Below, piece by piece: positions 8,294-18,108 of a stretch of DNA of 64,000 bases. The notes beneath the pieces were generated by a model. That model saw nothing but the letters and a program-made list of their open reading frames with translations. It had not been told where the DNA came from and ran no database searches. A program made the position numbers and the translations under genes. This DNA is from Thalassospira mesophila (GTDB taxonomy: Bacteria; Pseudomonadota; Alphaproteobacteria; Rhodospirillales; Thalassospiraceae): positions 62,001-126,000 of the forward strand of contig NZ_JFKA01000012.1 of NCBI RefSeq assembly GCF_002115755.1, written 5' to 3'. Within the stretch, counting starts at the first letter, position 1; each line of letters starts with the position of its first letter.

Positions 8294-8621
8294 CAGTTTG
8301 ATCAGGTCGGTCTTTAGCTTTTCGGCATCGGTTAAAAGCAGCCTCTTGGTCGATACGAATTTGGGGCGATAGACGCTGACGATTGCAGCGGCGTGCTGAA
8401 GCGCGCGAATGACCTCCTCGAAGTCCTGCGTGCCCATCGCTGCAAAGATATGGCGGCGAGCTCCTTGGACATGGTCTTCTTGGCCTCTCGAAGAGAGACC
8501 CATAGGCAAAAATGTCCGGCTTGCAGGCAATGCTGAAACCGTTGCCAAGCAGAAGGTGCTTTTTGCCGTAGGCATCCGCCTTGTTGATAGCCTGCTCGAA
8601 GTCGAGGAGCTCGATAGTCAT
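8294..8621 (-). pseudogene. DUF4917-family protein, frameshifted and truncated
   Basis: The start is intact at ATG 8621 and overlaps the kinase stop as ATGA. The first 45 residues are typical of DUF4917, including HLLLGNGFSIACKPDIF, a nucleotide-binding-like turn that resembles SIR2-fold proteins. A frameshift then follows (around 8486) into a frame reading AKKTMSKELAAI. A second shift (around 8450) restores homology in the third frame as FAAMGTQDFEEVIRALQHAA through LKTDLIKL, near 8294. Full members are roughly 300 aa, so most of the protein is missing. The gene is dead, or at best expressed as a short N-terminal peptide. In an intact operon it would be the third gene and the likely effector. 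Confidence 0.7.
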
Positions 8622-9697
8622 CCGATCTTCCCTTCAACCACGGCCTTCACGAAACTGTCGGCAAGCCGGTTTGCTTCGGCATTACCGAGGTTCCTTCGAG
8701 TAAACTGCGAGATGCGCGTTTCGCGGCCTGATGCTCTGTTTGTTTTGAAAGCGGAAACGGAAGCGTTCGACCCTGCCGCAGACGTATGCTCAAACCGGTA
8801 GGTGTTCCGGGCATCTTCACCGCACAGCATTCCGGTGGCATCAACTGTCCAGTGTCCCGCAAACGAGAGTTTTTCGAGCGCGCGCCTCATATCTAACGCC
8901 GATTGAAAGCGTTTGCTGGGATCAGGGTCGACGGACGTCATGACCGCACGGCAAACTGCATTTGGGATGAAGGGCGGAAAGTCTGCGCGGGTGATCAGCG
9001 ATCCCTTTGCAAGGGCATCAGCATAGGCAGCGTCGCCAAGCGTGTTGAACTTTGCTTCGAGAGCGGGAAGGCCAACCAGCAATCTGAATAGGGTAAGGCC
9101 GGTTTGGAAGATGTCGGTGCGGGCCTCAATCCCGTTTCCTGCAACTGTCTCCGGGGCGGCATGAAGTACATACCAGCTCGAAGGCTGAACGGGCGCGCCA
9201 TTGGCGGATATGCCGACGATCCCATAGTCGGCGAGTTTTGCTTGGCCCTGCGGACCCCGCAAAATGTTCTGCGGTTTCACGTCATTGTGGAAGAAGTTAT
9301 GTAGATGCAGATGCTCCAGCCCCTGAAGCATGTCGATAACCGTGCGCAACGCAGTCGGCAAAGGCAGGAAGTTTCCAGGATTTGCGAGTGTCGTAATCGA
9401 TCCATCTGGTAAATAGTCCATTGCTATGACCACTTTTCCGTCGGTCGCGACATCAGCCTGATGTACCCGTACAAGATTGTTGTGCGTGAAAGCATGTCCA
9501 ACCTGAGCTTCGCGTAACCGCTGATCGATGCCTATCCCTGCATTCAGGACTTTGATTGCGTATTCATGGTTTACTGCCTGGTCCTGTGCTAGCCACACTT
9601 CACCGAAAGAACCGCGCCCGATAGGCCGCATTAGGCGGTACTTATTATAGAAGGTGGTGCCGTTTGTGATCGGTAGGGCGACAGGGGCGAGGCTCAT
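8618..9697 (-). CDS. Hanks-type Ser/Thr protein kinase
   Basis: A 359-aa soluble kinase. Seen: Gly-rich loop GRGSFGEVW (residues 27-35), ATP-binding Lys in YAIKV (K49), helix C Glu (REAQ, E63), catalytic loop HNDVKPQNIL (D139, N144; HND instead of HRD), DYG (157-159) in place of DFG, and APE in HAAPETV. After the kinase domain (to about 275) comes a 80-residue Ser/Arg-rich tail with no recognised domain and no transmembrane helix, unlike PASTA kinases. Starts and stops overlap with both neighbours as ATGA, so the three genes are translationally coupled. Orphan bacterial kinases in such short operons are frequent in phage-defence islands; that role is inferred here. Confidence 0.9.
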   Translation of the reverse strand: MSLAPVALPITNGTTFYNKYRLMRPIGRGSFGEVWLAQDQAVNHEYAIKVLNAGIGIDQRLREAQVGHAFTHNNLVRVHQADVATDGKVVIAMDYLPDGSITTLANPGNFLPLPTALRTVIDMLQGLEHLHLHNFFHNDVKPQNILRGPQGQAKLADYGIVGISANGAPVQPSSWYVLHAAPETVAGNGIEARTDIFQTGLTLFRLLVGLPALEAKFNTLGDAAYADALAKGSLITRADFPPFIPNAVCRAVMTSVDPDPSKRFQSALDMRRALEKLSFAGHWTVDATGMLCGEDARNTYRFEHTSAAGSNASVSAFKTNRASGRETRISQFTRRNLGNAEANRLADSFVKAVVEGKIG

Positions 9698-10155
9698 GGG
9701 TTAGTCGCCCCCCACCATGCTGCGATGACCGCGTCTGCCATTTTGCTGTCCCAGTAGCGTGTCGTCTGACCAACACGCGCAATGGCATGGTCGCGAACCT
9801 GAGCGCTCCTCGTGCCAAGAGACGCGTAAATCTTCGTGACGACCGGCTTGTTGTGCAGACCGCAATACAGAAGCAGCGCGGCTTCCTGATATGATGCGAC
9901 ACGTTTCGCGTTGTTATCACCCTGCATGAATTCGCCCTTCTTAATGACAACGCGGTCGATATCCGTATGAGTGTGGAAAATCCGCTCGAACTCACGATAA
10001 AGCCAAGTGACTTTCGCGGCTTCCTCAGAACAATCGGCAGGGAAACGCAAGCGACTTTCCGAGTCCGCATTGAGAAGCACGAGCGGTGTCGCGACGCCAT
10101 CGACGATTGCATAGCGCGGTGTTAATGGATCACTTCGAAAGCCCAATACAATCAT
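9694..10155 (-). CDS. Putative RNase H/RuvC-fold protein (DUF3010-like)
   Basis: A 153-aa first gene of the three-gene operon. The pattern fits a RuvC/RNase H-like fold. It has an initial beta hairpin (MIVLGFRSDPLTPRYAIVDG), a helix, a strand RVVIKKGEF (residues 68-76), an Asn/Gly loop and helix YQEAALLLYCGL with E91, a strand PVVTKIY, and a last helix KMADAVIAAWWG with D141, as in the DAADA helix of RuvC. The strand-loop-helix IKKGEF...EAAL also resembles DUF3010. The first catalytic Asp of RuvC is not obvious (RSD at 7-9), so nuclease activity is uncertain. ATG 10155 follows an AT-rich upstream region. Confidence 0.6.
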   Translation of the reverse strand: MIVLGFRSDPLTPRYAIVDGVATPLVLLNADSESRLRFPADCSEEAAKVTWLYREFERIFHTHTDIDRVVIKKGEFMQGDNNAKRVASYQEAALLLYCGLHNKPVVTKIYASLGTRSAQVRDHAIARVGQTTRYWDSKMADAVIAAWWGATNP

Positions 10156-10260
10156 TAGTTATTATCCAATTAATTTCATAATCTTAAGAAAATATATATA
10201 TCTCTTTCTCTGTCTAGATTGAAAGTTTTAGAGACGAATAAATAGTAACCGGTTTGGCGT
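10156..10260 (-). promoter_or_regulatory. AT-rich promoter region of the island operon
   Basis: About 100 bp upstream of the RNase H-fold gene are far richer in A/T than anything nearby and include the run ATATATATAT near 10191-10200. No clear -35/-10 pair can be fixed. The composition suits a promoter on recently acquired DNA, possibly bound by a silencer protein. From 10261 to 10460 no gene is seen. Confidence 0.4.
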
Positions 10261-10339
10261 TTGACGATTTCCGCCCTCTCTAGACCTTCGCCAGTCGAGC
10301 AACGAATGGCAACTTTACAGATAAGAGCGACAGCCGCCT

Positions 10340-10369
10340 GACGCCCGCTATGGGCGCAAAGCGGGCGTC
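10340..10369. other. Perfect hairpin in island intergenic DNA
   Basis: A 10-bp stem (GACGCCCGCT, 10340-10349; AGCGGGCGTC, 10360-10369) with a 10-nt loop lies between the integrase remnant and the kinase operon. It may terminate integrase transcription or be part of an old attachment region. No T-run follows on either strand. Confidence 0.5.
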
Positions 10370-10460
10370 TTCGCGCGATAACTACTATTTGTAAGACCAG
10401 TTAGCGACCCACTCCTTTGACTGGAAAACATACCTTCTAACCCACCACAGGCCTTAAAGC

Positions 10461-10809
10461 TTAGCCCCCTCCAACCCACTCATCGATCATATCCGCCCAG
10501 TCCAGCATCATTTCGGCGCGCTGTTCGCGATATTCGGCTTTGTTGTAGACGGCGCGGACGCCGCGTTGTTCGTGGGCAAGGCTCTTTTCTATCCAGTCGG
10601 AGTTATAGCCCGCCTCGTGCAGCAGAGTGCTGGCGGTGCGGCGCAGGTCGTGGAGGCCGAACTTAGCCAGTGCTTTGCCATCCTTCTGCGCGGCCTTGTA
10701 GGTCTGCGTCAGCACCTGGTTGAGCGTTGCGGCACTCATCGGCGCGTCGATATCATAGCGTGACGTAGTCGGACCCTCCCGCGAAGGTCTTCAGGGCAAA
10801 GAATGCCAT
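10461..10809 (-). pseudogene. int: Tyrosine integrase remnant (P4-like, C-terminal part)
   Basis: The open part from 10739 down reads HDLRRTASTLLHEAGYNS, then SLAHEQRGVRAVYNKAEY. This is the C-terminal catalytic part of P4-type tyrosine recombinases, with the HxxR box (HDLRR), a second His (LAHEQ) and the nucleophile Tyr (VYNKAEY). Upstream the frame is broken: LKTFAGGSDYV (10801-10762) is in one frame and SRYDIDAPMSAATL continues in another, and these two pieces are contiguous in intact integrases. Nothing homologous is seen before about 10809, so some 300 residues are lost. It lies directly after guaA, whose 3' end is a known integration site for genomic islands. Confidence 0.85.
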
Positions 10810-10869
10810 TTTTGGCACCATGAAAAAATGCTGCTTCCCGTTGCAAGATGACACAAGACCTTGCAACCC

Positions 10870-10903
10870 TCAAACACAAAAAAGCCCGCATTTCAGCGGG
10901 CTT
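10870..10903 (-). terminator. guaA terminator
   Basis: On the minus strand an 8-bp stem (AAGCCCGC, loop, GCGGGCTT; 10903-10882) is followed by a T-rich run (complement of CAAACACAAAAA). It is placed 50 bp after the guaA stop. Confidence 0.85.
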
Positions 10904-10950
10904 AGATGTAATTTCATGCTACCAGCTGCCTGCGGCTGCCAGATGGCAAA

Positions 10951-12504
10951 TTATTCCCACTCAATCGTTCCCGGTGGTTTCGAGGTGTAGTCGTAGGTGA
11001 CGCGGTTGATACCGTTCACCTCGTTGATAATCCGGTTGGCGATGCGGCCGAGGATTTCGGGCGGGAAAGCGAAGTAGTCTGCCGTCATGCCGTCGGTGGA
11101 GGTTACAGCGCGCAGCGCGCAGGCATAGTCATAGGTGCGGCCATCGCCCATCACGCCGACGGTGCGAACCGGCAGCAGCACGGCGAAGGCCTGCCAGATG
11201 GCGTCATACAGGCCCGCATTGCGGATTTCTTCGAGATAGATCGCGTCGGCCTTGCGCAGGATATCGAGTTTTTCATGCGTGATCGGCTGGCCGGGAATGC
11301 GGATGGCAAGGCCCGGTCCGGGGAACGGGTGGCGGCCAACAAAGCTGTCGGGCAGGCCCAGTTCGCGGCCCAGATCGCGGACTTCGTCCTTGAACAGTTC
11401 GCGCAGCGGTTCAACCAGTTGCATATTCATGCGTTCTGGCAAACCACCGACATTGTGGTGCGATTTAATGGTGACAGACGGGCCACCGGTGAACGAAACG
11501 CTTTCGATCACGTCCGGGTACAGCGTGCCCTGGGCGAGGAAATCGGCCCCGCCAATTTTCTTGGCTTCCTGTTCAAACACTTCGATAAACAGGCGGCCAA
11601 TGGTTTTGCGTTTTACTTCGGGGTCAATCTCGCCTTCGATGGCGTCGATAAAGGTATTGGCGGCATCGACATGGACCAGCGGGATGTTGTAATGGTCGCG
11701 AAACAGGTTCACCACCTGATCGGCCTCGCCCGTGCGCATAAAGCCATGATCGACAAACACGCAGGTCAGCTGGTCGCCAATGGCTTCGTGGATCAGAACG
11801 GCAGTAACCGAGCTGTCAACACCGCCCGAAAGACCACAAATGACCTTGCCATCGCCCACCTGTTTGCGGATTTTGGCAATCGCGTCGTCTTTATAGGCAT
11901 CCATCGTCCAGTCGCCAACGCAACCGGCCACATCGTGGGTGAAGTTGCGCAAGAGCTGTGCGCCATGCGGGGTGTGCATGACTTCGGGGTGGAACTGAAC
12001 GGCGTAGAATTTTTTATCGTCATTGGCAATCGCGGCACACGGGGCGCCATCGGATTTGCCAACCACGCGGAAACCTTCGGGCAGGCTGTCTACCCGGTCG
12101 CCGTGGCTCATCCAGACCTGTTCGCGCGCACCAACGGCCCAAACACCGCTAAACAAAGCGCAATCTTCGACCACATCAACAAAGGCGCGGCCAAATTCGC
12201 GATGTTCCGAGGTTTCAACCTTGCCGCCCAGCTGGTTAACCATGGTTTGCTGGCCATAACAAATGCCCAGCACCGGAATGCCCATGTCAAACACCCGAAC
12301 CGGGGCGGTCGGTGATTTTTCCCAATGCACGGACGCCGGGCCACCCGAAAGAATGATCGCCTTGGGGGCAAACTCGTCGAGCAGGCTGTCCGAGATGTTG
12401 TTAAAAGGGTGAATTTCGCAGTAAACGCCGCTTTCGCGCACACGACGTGCGATCAGCTGGGTTACTTGCGATCCGAAATCAATAATCAGCACGCGATCTG
12501 TCAT
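10951..12504 (-). CDS. guaA: GMP synthase (glutamine-hydrolysing)
   Basis: Converts XMP to GMP with ATP and glutamine in the cytosol. It has 517 aa, the normal size. N-terminal class I amidotransferase domain: SGGPASVHW, the nucleophile Cys in GICYGQQ, and QFHPEV with the catalytic His. Then comes the ATP-pyrophosphatase loop GLSGGVDSS. The C-terminal dimerisation domain ends in [15 protein letters not shown], the invariant family end. The start [13 protein letters not shown] is canonical. guaB lies 2.5 kb upstream, but rsmB and a divergent gene separate them. The 3' end is flanked by integrase remains, so this gene seems to have served as an island attachment site. Confidence 0.98.
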   Translation of the reverse strand: MTDRVLIIDFGSQVTQLIARRVRESGVYCEIHPFNNISDSLLDEFAPKAIILSGGPASVHWEKSPTAPVRVFDMGIPVLGICYGQQTMVNQLGGKVETSEHREFGRAFVDVVEDCALFSGVWAVGAREQVWMSHGDRVDSLPEGFRVVGKSDGAPCAAIANDDKKFYAVQFHPEVMHTPHGAQLLRNFTHDVAGCVGDWTMDAYKDDAIAKIRKQVGDGKVICGLSGGVDSSVTAVLIHEAIGDQLTCVFVDHGFMRTGEADQVVNLFRDHYNIPLVHVDAANTFIDAIEGEIDPEVKRKTIGRLFIEVFEQEAKKIGGADFLAQGTLYPDVIESVSFTGGPSVTIKSHHNVGGLPERMNMQLVEPLRELFKDEVRDLGRELGLPDSFVGRHPFPGPGLAIRIPGQPITHEKLDILRKADAIYLEEIRNAGLYDAIWQAFAVLLPVRTVGVMGDGRTYDYACALRAVTSTDGMTADYFAFPPEILGRIANRIINEVNGINRVTYDYTSKPPGTIEWE

Positions 12505-12612
12505 CGGGCCGTTTCTCCATCGCTCAAGGGGGTGCGCCGTACATACGCGAAACCAGCCGTTTGGGCAACCCGGCGCAATGGCTGCTTAACGGTCAAAATG
12601 CTGCGATTTGAA

Positions 12613-12667
12613 CATTGCGTGATCAAACTGCCCGAACTGGCAGGCCGGGCGGCTTGATCACGCAATG
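12613..12667. promoter_or_regulatory. Large palindrome in the guaA upstream region
   Basis: A perfect 14-bp inverted repeat (CATTGCGTGATCAA, 12613-12626; TTGATCACGCAATG, 12654-12667) encloses a 27-bp loop that itself can pair GCCCG with CGGGC. It lies 110-165 bp before the guaA start and 175 bp before the divergent gene at 12843. No T-run follows, so an operator or leader structure is more likely than a terminator. The remaining gap (12505-12842) holds no gene. Confidence 0.6.
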
Positions 12668-12842
12668 CCCGGCGGGGGGCAGCGGCCCCATCAACGACGC
12701 AAACCGGCCAATTTGGCCGTATTTTATCGCCAAATTCGCACATTTGGTCCGTTTTTTGTGCGCAAAGCGCGCCTATCTTGACATTTGACGGAGCGCAGAA
12801 CCAACCGCGCCCGGCGAGCAAACGAAAAAAGGACCAAAAGCT

Positions 12843-13217
12843 ATGACAGACAATAAAGGCAGCAAAATCGCACTTGCCGTGGCGGGCCTTCTGTTGATTG
12901 CCGGCGCTGCAACTGCCATTGCCATGACCCAGGATAAAGCCGACGCGCCCAGGGACGGCATGGTGCCATTGACCAACAATTCGGCGCAACAGGGCGAAAC
13001 CGATAATCCGCCCGCTGCTGAAACCGGCGAAGCGCCGATGCCAAATGCACCAAATGCCCCCGATGAAAATGGCAATGCGTCGAGCGGCGTTACCACCACC
13101 CCGATGGGCACAGACAGTGGCGATACGCGCACCAATGATGGCAGTGCGCCGGTTCAACTGACCCCGCCCGCCGGTGGCAAAACCGACGACGACAGCACCT
13201 TGATGAAAAAAGAATAA
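12843..13217 (+). CDS. Membrane-anchored, Pro/Asn/Thr-rich protein of unknown function
   Basis: A 124-aa protein with a single N-terminal hydrophobic segment (KIALAVAGLLLIAGAATAIAM) followed by a low-complexity, acidic periplasmic tail rich in Pro, Asn, Asp, Gly and Thr, ending KKE. AAAGGA lies about 9 nt before ATG 12843. The segment has no good cleavage site or lipobox, so a single-pass anchor is likely. It is divergent from guaA and followed by a terminator, so it is monocistronic. No domain is recognised. Confidence 0.7.
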   Translation: MTDNKGSKIALAVAGLLLIAGAATAIAMTQDKADAPRDGMVPLTNNSAQQGETDNPPAAETGEAPMPNAPNAPDENGNASSGVTTTPMGTDSGDTRTNDGSAPVQLTPPAGGKTDDDSTLMKKE

Positions 13218-13282
13218 CAATAAAAACAAAACGCTGGTGAAAACACCGGCAGAGCAAACTGCGGGATAAAAAACACCCGCAC

Positions 13283-13345
13283 GGCCCTGTCCAGGGCCGA
13301 AAAAACTGCGCCCTGCCCCTTTACGGGACAGGGCGTTTTTATTTT
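13283..13345 (+). terminator. Double hairpin terminator
   Basis: Two hairpins share the same stem sequence: GGCCCTG-TC-CAGGGCC (13283-13298), then CGCCCTG...CAGGGCG (13309-13315 with 13329-13335) followed by TTTTTATTTT. The second is a good intrinsic terminator for the gene at 12843. The arms could also pair with each other in alternative ways. Confidence 0.85.
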
Positions 13346-13435
13346 CAGGCTGATAACGTGGCAAGGGATGGTCGCCAGCAGACCGGCAGGCGGCAAAGGC
13401 CCCGGCAAATGCCAGCACCATGCCGCCGCCCGCCA

Positions 13436-14809
13436 TTATTTATTGCCCTTGGCGGTGCGTTCAAATACCGCAACAAAGAAACCATCGGTGCCATGCACAT
13501 TGGGCGACAGGCGCAACCACGGTTTGTCCTTGCCCCCCGGCACCGGGACCGAAGCCGGGGCATCAGGCCAGATCTCATTGATCGGAACCGGTTTGAAGTC
13601 TTTGCGGTCACGCATAAAGGTTTCGATCAGGCGTTCGTTTTCTTCGCCCAAAATCGAACAGGTTGCATAAATCAGCCGCCCGCCCTTGGTTACACGGCCG
13701 GCTCCGGCCTTAAGGATTTTGGCCTGCTGCAGGGACAAAGCACGAATATCGCGCTGCCCGATACGCCAGCGCAAAGCCGGGTTACGGCGCAACGTGCCAA
13801 GGCCCGAACAGGGCACATCAAGCAACACACGGTCAAAAAAGCCCGATTTGCTGCGCAGCCAGCTGTCACGCTCGTCGGCAATAATGCGCAACTGAATGCA
13901 ATCGCCCGCACCGGCACGTTTGGCGCGTTTGCGCGCACTGTCAAGCCGCGCCCCGTGGGTGTCACAAGCCAGAATTCGGCCACGCCCGCGCATATCGGCC
14001 GCCATGCCCAGCGTTTTGCCGCCACCGCCAGCACACATATCAAGCACCGTCATGCCCGGCTGGGCATCGGCCAGACGCACGCAAATCTGCGAGGCTTCAT
14101 CCTGAATTTCGATCAGGCCATCTTTATAGGCCGCCGTCACCAGCATGTTAACACCCAGCGGCAAACGCAGGCCATTGGGGGCATAAGGCGTTTTTTCGAT
14201 GTTATGAATGCCGTCCTGCTCGAGCGAGCGAATGGCACTATCAACACTGCCGCGCAGCGTATTGACGCGCAAATCGAGTTTGGCAGGCTGGTTATAGGCC
14301 GCCATTTCGGCTTGCAAGTTTTCGTGATGCAGCTTCAAAAGCTCGGCATACAACCATTTTGGCAATTCGGTTTTAACCGCCCCTGGCTGGGCATCATGGT
14401 CAATTGTTTGCCCCGACAGCTTGCTGATCAGGTGGCGTTCTGCGGGATGCAACACATCGGGGCAGAACTCTTCACCGTTAAACATATCGGAAATATCGTC
14501 GACAGAACGGCCATTTTGCAAGGCCAGCTGCGCAATCGCGCGCGCACGGCCATCCTGATATTCATAGCCGCATTCGGCCAGCCACCAGCCCAGACGGGCC
14601 TGATGACGGATCAGGTTATAAAACCGTTCGCCAATGTCACGGCGATCGCTGCCGCCAATGTAACGACGGTTGCCAAAATAACCGGAAACAACGCGATCGG
14701 CGTCGTCGCGGGTATGTGTCCAACCATCATAAAGTTCGATAACGGCAGCTATACGTGCACCGGGTTTCAAAACGTAATTCCAGACCTGGTTAAATGGCCT
14801 GCGCGCCAC
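13436..14809 (-). CDS. RsmB/NOP-family rRNA (cytosine-C5) methyltransferase
   Basis: SAM-dependent m5C RNA methyltransferase, 457 aa, GTG start. Seen: substrate-side motif LDLRVNTLR, SAM motif DMCAGGGGKT, motif IV LLDVPCSGLGTLRRNP with one catalytic Cys, and motif VI IYATCSI with the second. The N-terminal 170 residues are helical, but I do not see a clear NusB-like RNA-binding domain, so the exact substrate (16S C967 or another site) is not assured. The C-terminus (LSPNVHGTDGFFVAVFER) is the usual family end. It follows guaB on the same strand after a terminator. Confidence 0.92.
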   Translation of the reverse strand: MARRPFNQVWNYVLKPGARIAAVIELYDGWTHTRDDADRVVSGYFGNRRYIGGSDRRDIGERFYNLIRHQARLGWWLAECGYEYQDGRARAIAQLALQNGRSVDDISDMFNGEEFCPDVLHPAERHLISKLSGQTIDHDAQPGAVKTELPKWLYAELLKLHHENLQAEMAAYNQPAKLDLRVNTLRGSVDSAIRSLEQDGIHNIEKTPYAPNGLRLPLGVNMLVTAAYKDGLIEIQDEASQICVRLADAQPGMTVLDMCAGGGGKTLGMAADMRGRGRILACDTHGARLDSARKRAKRAGAGDCIQLRIIADERDSWLRSKSGFFDRVLLDVPCSGLGTLRRNPALRWRIGQRDIRALSLQQAKILKAGAGRVTKGGRLIYATCSILGEENERLIETFMRDRKDFKPVPINEIWPDAPASVPVPGGKDKPWLRLSPNVHGTDGFFVAVFERTAKGNK

Positions 14810-14842
14810 CTTAGTGCGTCACTGCCATTGGAGATAAAAAGG

Positions 14843-14876
14843 AGATGACGGCGGGAAAGAACATCCGCCGTCATCT
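14843..14876 (-). terminator. Terminator between guaB and rsmB
   Basis: Perfect 12-bp stem on the minus strand (AGATGACGGCGG and its complement; 14876-14843) followed by a T-rich stretch (CCTTTTTATC). It separates guaB transcription from the rsmB-like gene. Confidence 0.75.
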
Positions 14877-14972
14877 TTAAGCTTAGGGCCTAATTTGCGC
14901 TGCTGATAACATGCCTGCACGCTCACGCCAACCGTTTCGGACGCAAGGCAGGCCAGCACTTCTATCAGGCGT

Positions 14973-14994
14973 CGTTGATCGGGTTTGATCAACG
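14973..14994. other. Hairpin just after guaB
   Basis: 8-bp perfect stem (CGTTGATC, 14973-14980; GATCAACG, 14987-14994) with loop GGGTTT, 10 bp beyond the guaB stop. It has no T-run and may protect the 3' end of the guaB message. Confidence 0.5.
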
Positions 14995-15004
14995 CGCTTT
15001 AATA

Positions 15005-16471
<1,467 letters not shown>

Positions 16472-16528
16472 CTACACCACCTCGTTAATCTGAGTTGGCG
16501 CGGAACTTATACATGTTATGGTGCGCCT

Positions 16529-16637
16529 GCCAAGGTTTAGCGTCACAATACAGCCCTGAAATTTTATTGCTGCATTGTTTCGCGGTTTCCGTTAGATACT
16601 GGTCGATGGGGCTGCTATCTGGCAAAGCCCCTTTTTT
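16529..16637 (+). ncRNA. Candidate small RNA divergent from guaB
   Basis: A good plus-strand intrinsic terminator (GGGGCT, 16608-16613; AGCCCC, 16626-16631; then TTTTTT) has no plus-strand gene before it. About 90 bp upstream is a plausible promoter (TTGGCG 16495-16500, 16-bp spacer, TATGGT 16517-16522). A transcript of about 110 nt would fit. It does not show the conserved loop of 4.5S RNA. The rest of the gap up to 16788 holds nothing I can name. Confidence 0.3.
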
Positions 16638-16788
16638 ATGCCGTTTTCACGGCACGATCCTGTATCGGAAAATGGGGATGCGCCGCCCCAACCACAAGCC
16701 CGGGCGTTTGCACCCCACCGCGCTGCCCAAAACCACACCCGGCCTTAAAACCAGACAGCATCGCACAGCAACACCGTCTGATTTCGGT

Positions 16789-18108
16789 TCAGGCCGCGGT
16801 TAAAACCTTGCCGATAAACTGGCGCACATCGCCGTCAAGCACGCTGGACTGGCGTTGCAGGTCATCTGCAGCACCGTTAATTTGCAACACGTCGCCGCCT
16901 GCATCCCTGGTTCCGGTGGCGACATCGGCCACGATCACGGTAATTTTGCGCATTTGCTCCACGGCGCCATCCACCCGGCGGCCAATTTCGGCGATCATCT
17001 CATATTGCTGGTTTACCGTATCGGAAACATGACGGGCATTTGCATTGATTTCGCCAATATTGCCATTAATGCCATGCACCGATTGCACAACAGCACGGGT
17101 GACATTTTGCATATCGGCAATTTCACGCGCCACATCTTCGGCCGCGCGCGCGGTTTGCCGGGCCAGGTTTTTCACCTCGGTCGCCACCACCGAAAACCCC
17201 TTGCCCGCTTCGCCCGCACGCGCGGCTTCGATGGTTGCATTCAGGGCCAAAAGGTTGGTTTGTTCGGCAATATCGGTGATCAGTTCAATCACATTGGCAA
17301 TCCGCCGCGCCATATTATCAAGATCACCGACATGACGGCTGGCCTGATCGGCATTTTCAACCGCGTTTTCCGCCAAATTTACAGCGCCGCTCATTTGCGT
17401 GCCGATATCGCGGATGGAGGAAATAAACCGTTCCGTGGCCTCGGCGATCCCATCAAGCGAGGCGGCACTTTCGGCGGCGGCGGCATCCACATCGCGTGCC
17501 TGCAGGGCTATAATTTCCACCCGTTGCGACAGCGCGTTGGAGTTTTGCGACAATTGCCCCGCCGCAACCGAAACAGACGTAACCACACTTTGAATATTAT
17601 CGCCAATCGCCCCGGCGCTATAGGTAAAGGTGCGGGTTTTATCGTCCATCGCGTTCAGGGCCGCATTGACCTTGGCTGCATATTCGATCAAATCGCCCTG
17701 CAACCCCTTGGGCAGAATTTTGCGATAATAGGCCCCGGCGGCGGCATGGGTCATCGCCCCGGCGGCTTCGCGGGTGAAGGCTTCGGTCAGGTCCAACAAA
17801 TCGTTAATCGCAGTCATCAGCGGGCGCATATGGCCCGTGGCGGCGCGATGGGTAATGCGAATATCCATTTGGCCGCTGGCAGCGGCGTTAATGGCGTCTA
17901 TCGCGCGGCGTAACAGCTTTTCGTGGCGTAACAACAAAATGGCGGCCACGGCAAACAGAACAAACCCGAACGCCGCCGCCCCCGTTTCGAGCGACCACAC
18001 CCCGCCCTTGCCGCCTTGCACCAGCAAGGCCACAAACAAGGCCAGTTGCACCACAGCCCCGATAGCCAGGCCGATACATATTTTACAAAGTGAAAACAAA
18101 CTGGTCAT
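16789..18108 (-). CDS. Methyl-accepting chemotaxis protein (no periplasmic sensor)
   Basis: A 439-aa chemoreceptor. Two close transmembrane helices (residues about 8-30 and 40-60) are separated by only a short loop, so there is no periplasmic sensing domain. A HAMP-like region and a long coiled coil follow. The signalling hairpin tip is [40 protein letters not shown], highly conserved (residues about 280-320). The gene overlaps the end of the upstream PAS gene by 26 bp and is translationally coupled to it. Together the two resemble the aerotaxis receptor Aer (PAS-TM-HAMP-signalling) divided into two polypeptides. The C-terminus has no CheR-binding pentapeptide. Confidence 0.93.
   Translation of the reverse strand: MTSLFSLCKICIGLAIGAVVQLALFVALLVQGGKGGVWSLETGAAAFGFVLFAVAAILLLRHEKLLRRAIDAINAAASGQMDIRITHRAATGHMRPLMTAINDLLDLTEAFTREAAGAMTHAAAGAYYRKILPKGLQGDLIEYAAKVNAALNAMDDKTRTFTYSAGAIGDNIQSVVTSVSVAAGQLSQNSNALSQRVEIIALQARDVDAAAAESAASLDGIAEATERFISSIRDIGTQMSGAVNLAENAVENADQASRHVGDLDNMARRIANVIELITDIAEQTNLLALNATIEAARAGEAGKGFSVVATEVKNLARQTARAAEDVAREIADMQNVTRAVVQSVHGINGNIGEINANARHVSDTVNQQYEMIAEIGRRVDGAVEQMRKITVIVADVATGTRDAGGDVLQINGAADDLQRQSSVLDGDVRQFIGKVLTAA

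Noticed and set aside
11275..12315. 346-codon plus-strand frame inside guaA
   Set aside because: Pure antisense shadow of guaA; no motif, and guaA is fully conserved.
12501..13436. Long minus-strand frame of 311 codons opposite the small membrane-anchored gene
   Set aside because: No family motif; its sequence is low-complexity and Arg/Cys/Gly-rich, the usual look of an antisense shadow. The plus-strand gene at 12843 has a ribosome site and an anchor helix, and is followed by a terminator.
16529..16637. Candidate RNA as 4.5S (SRP) RNA
   Set aside because: The conserved apical loop sequence of SRP RNA is absent.
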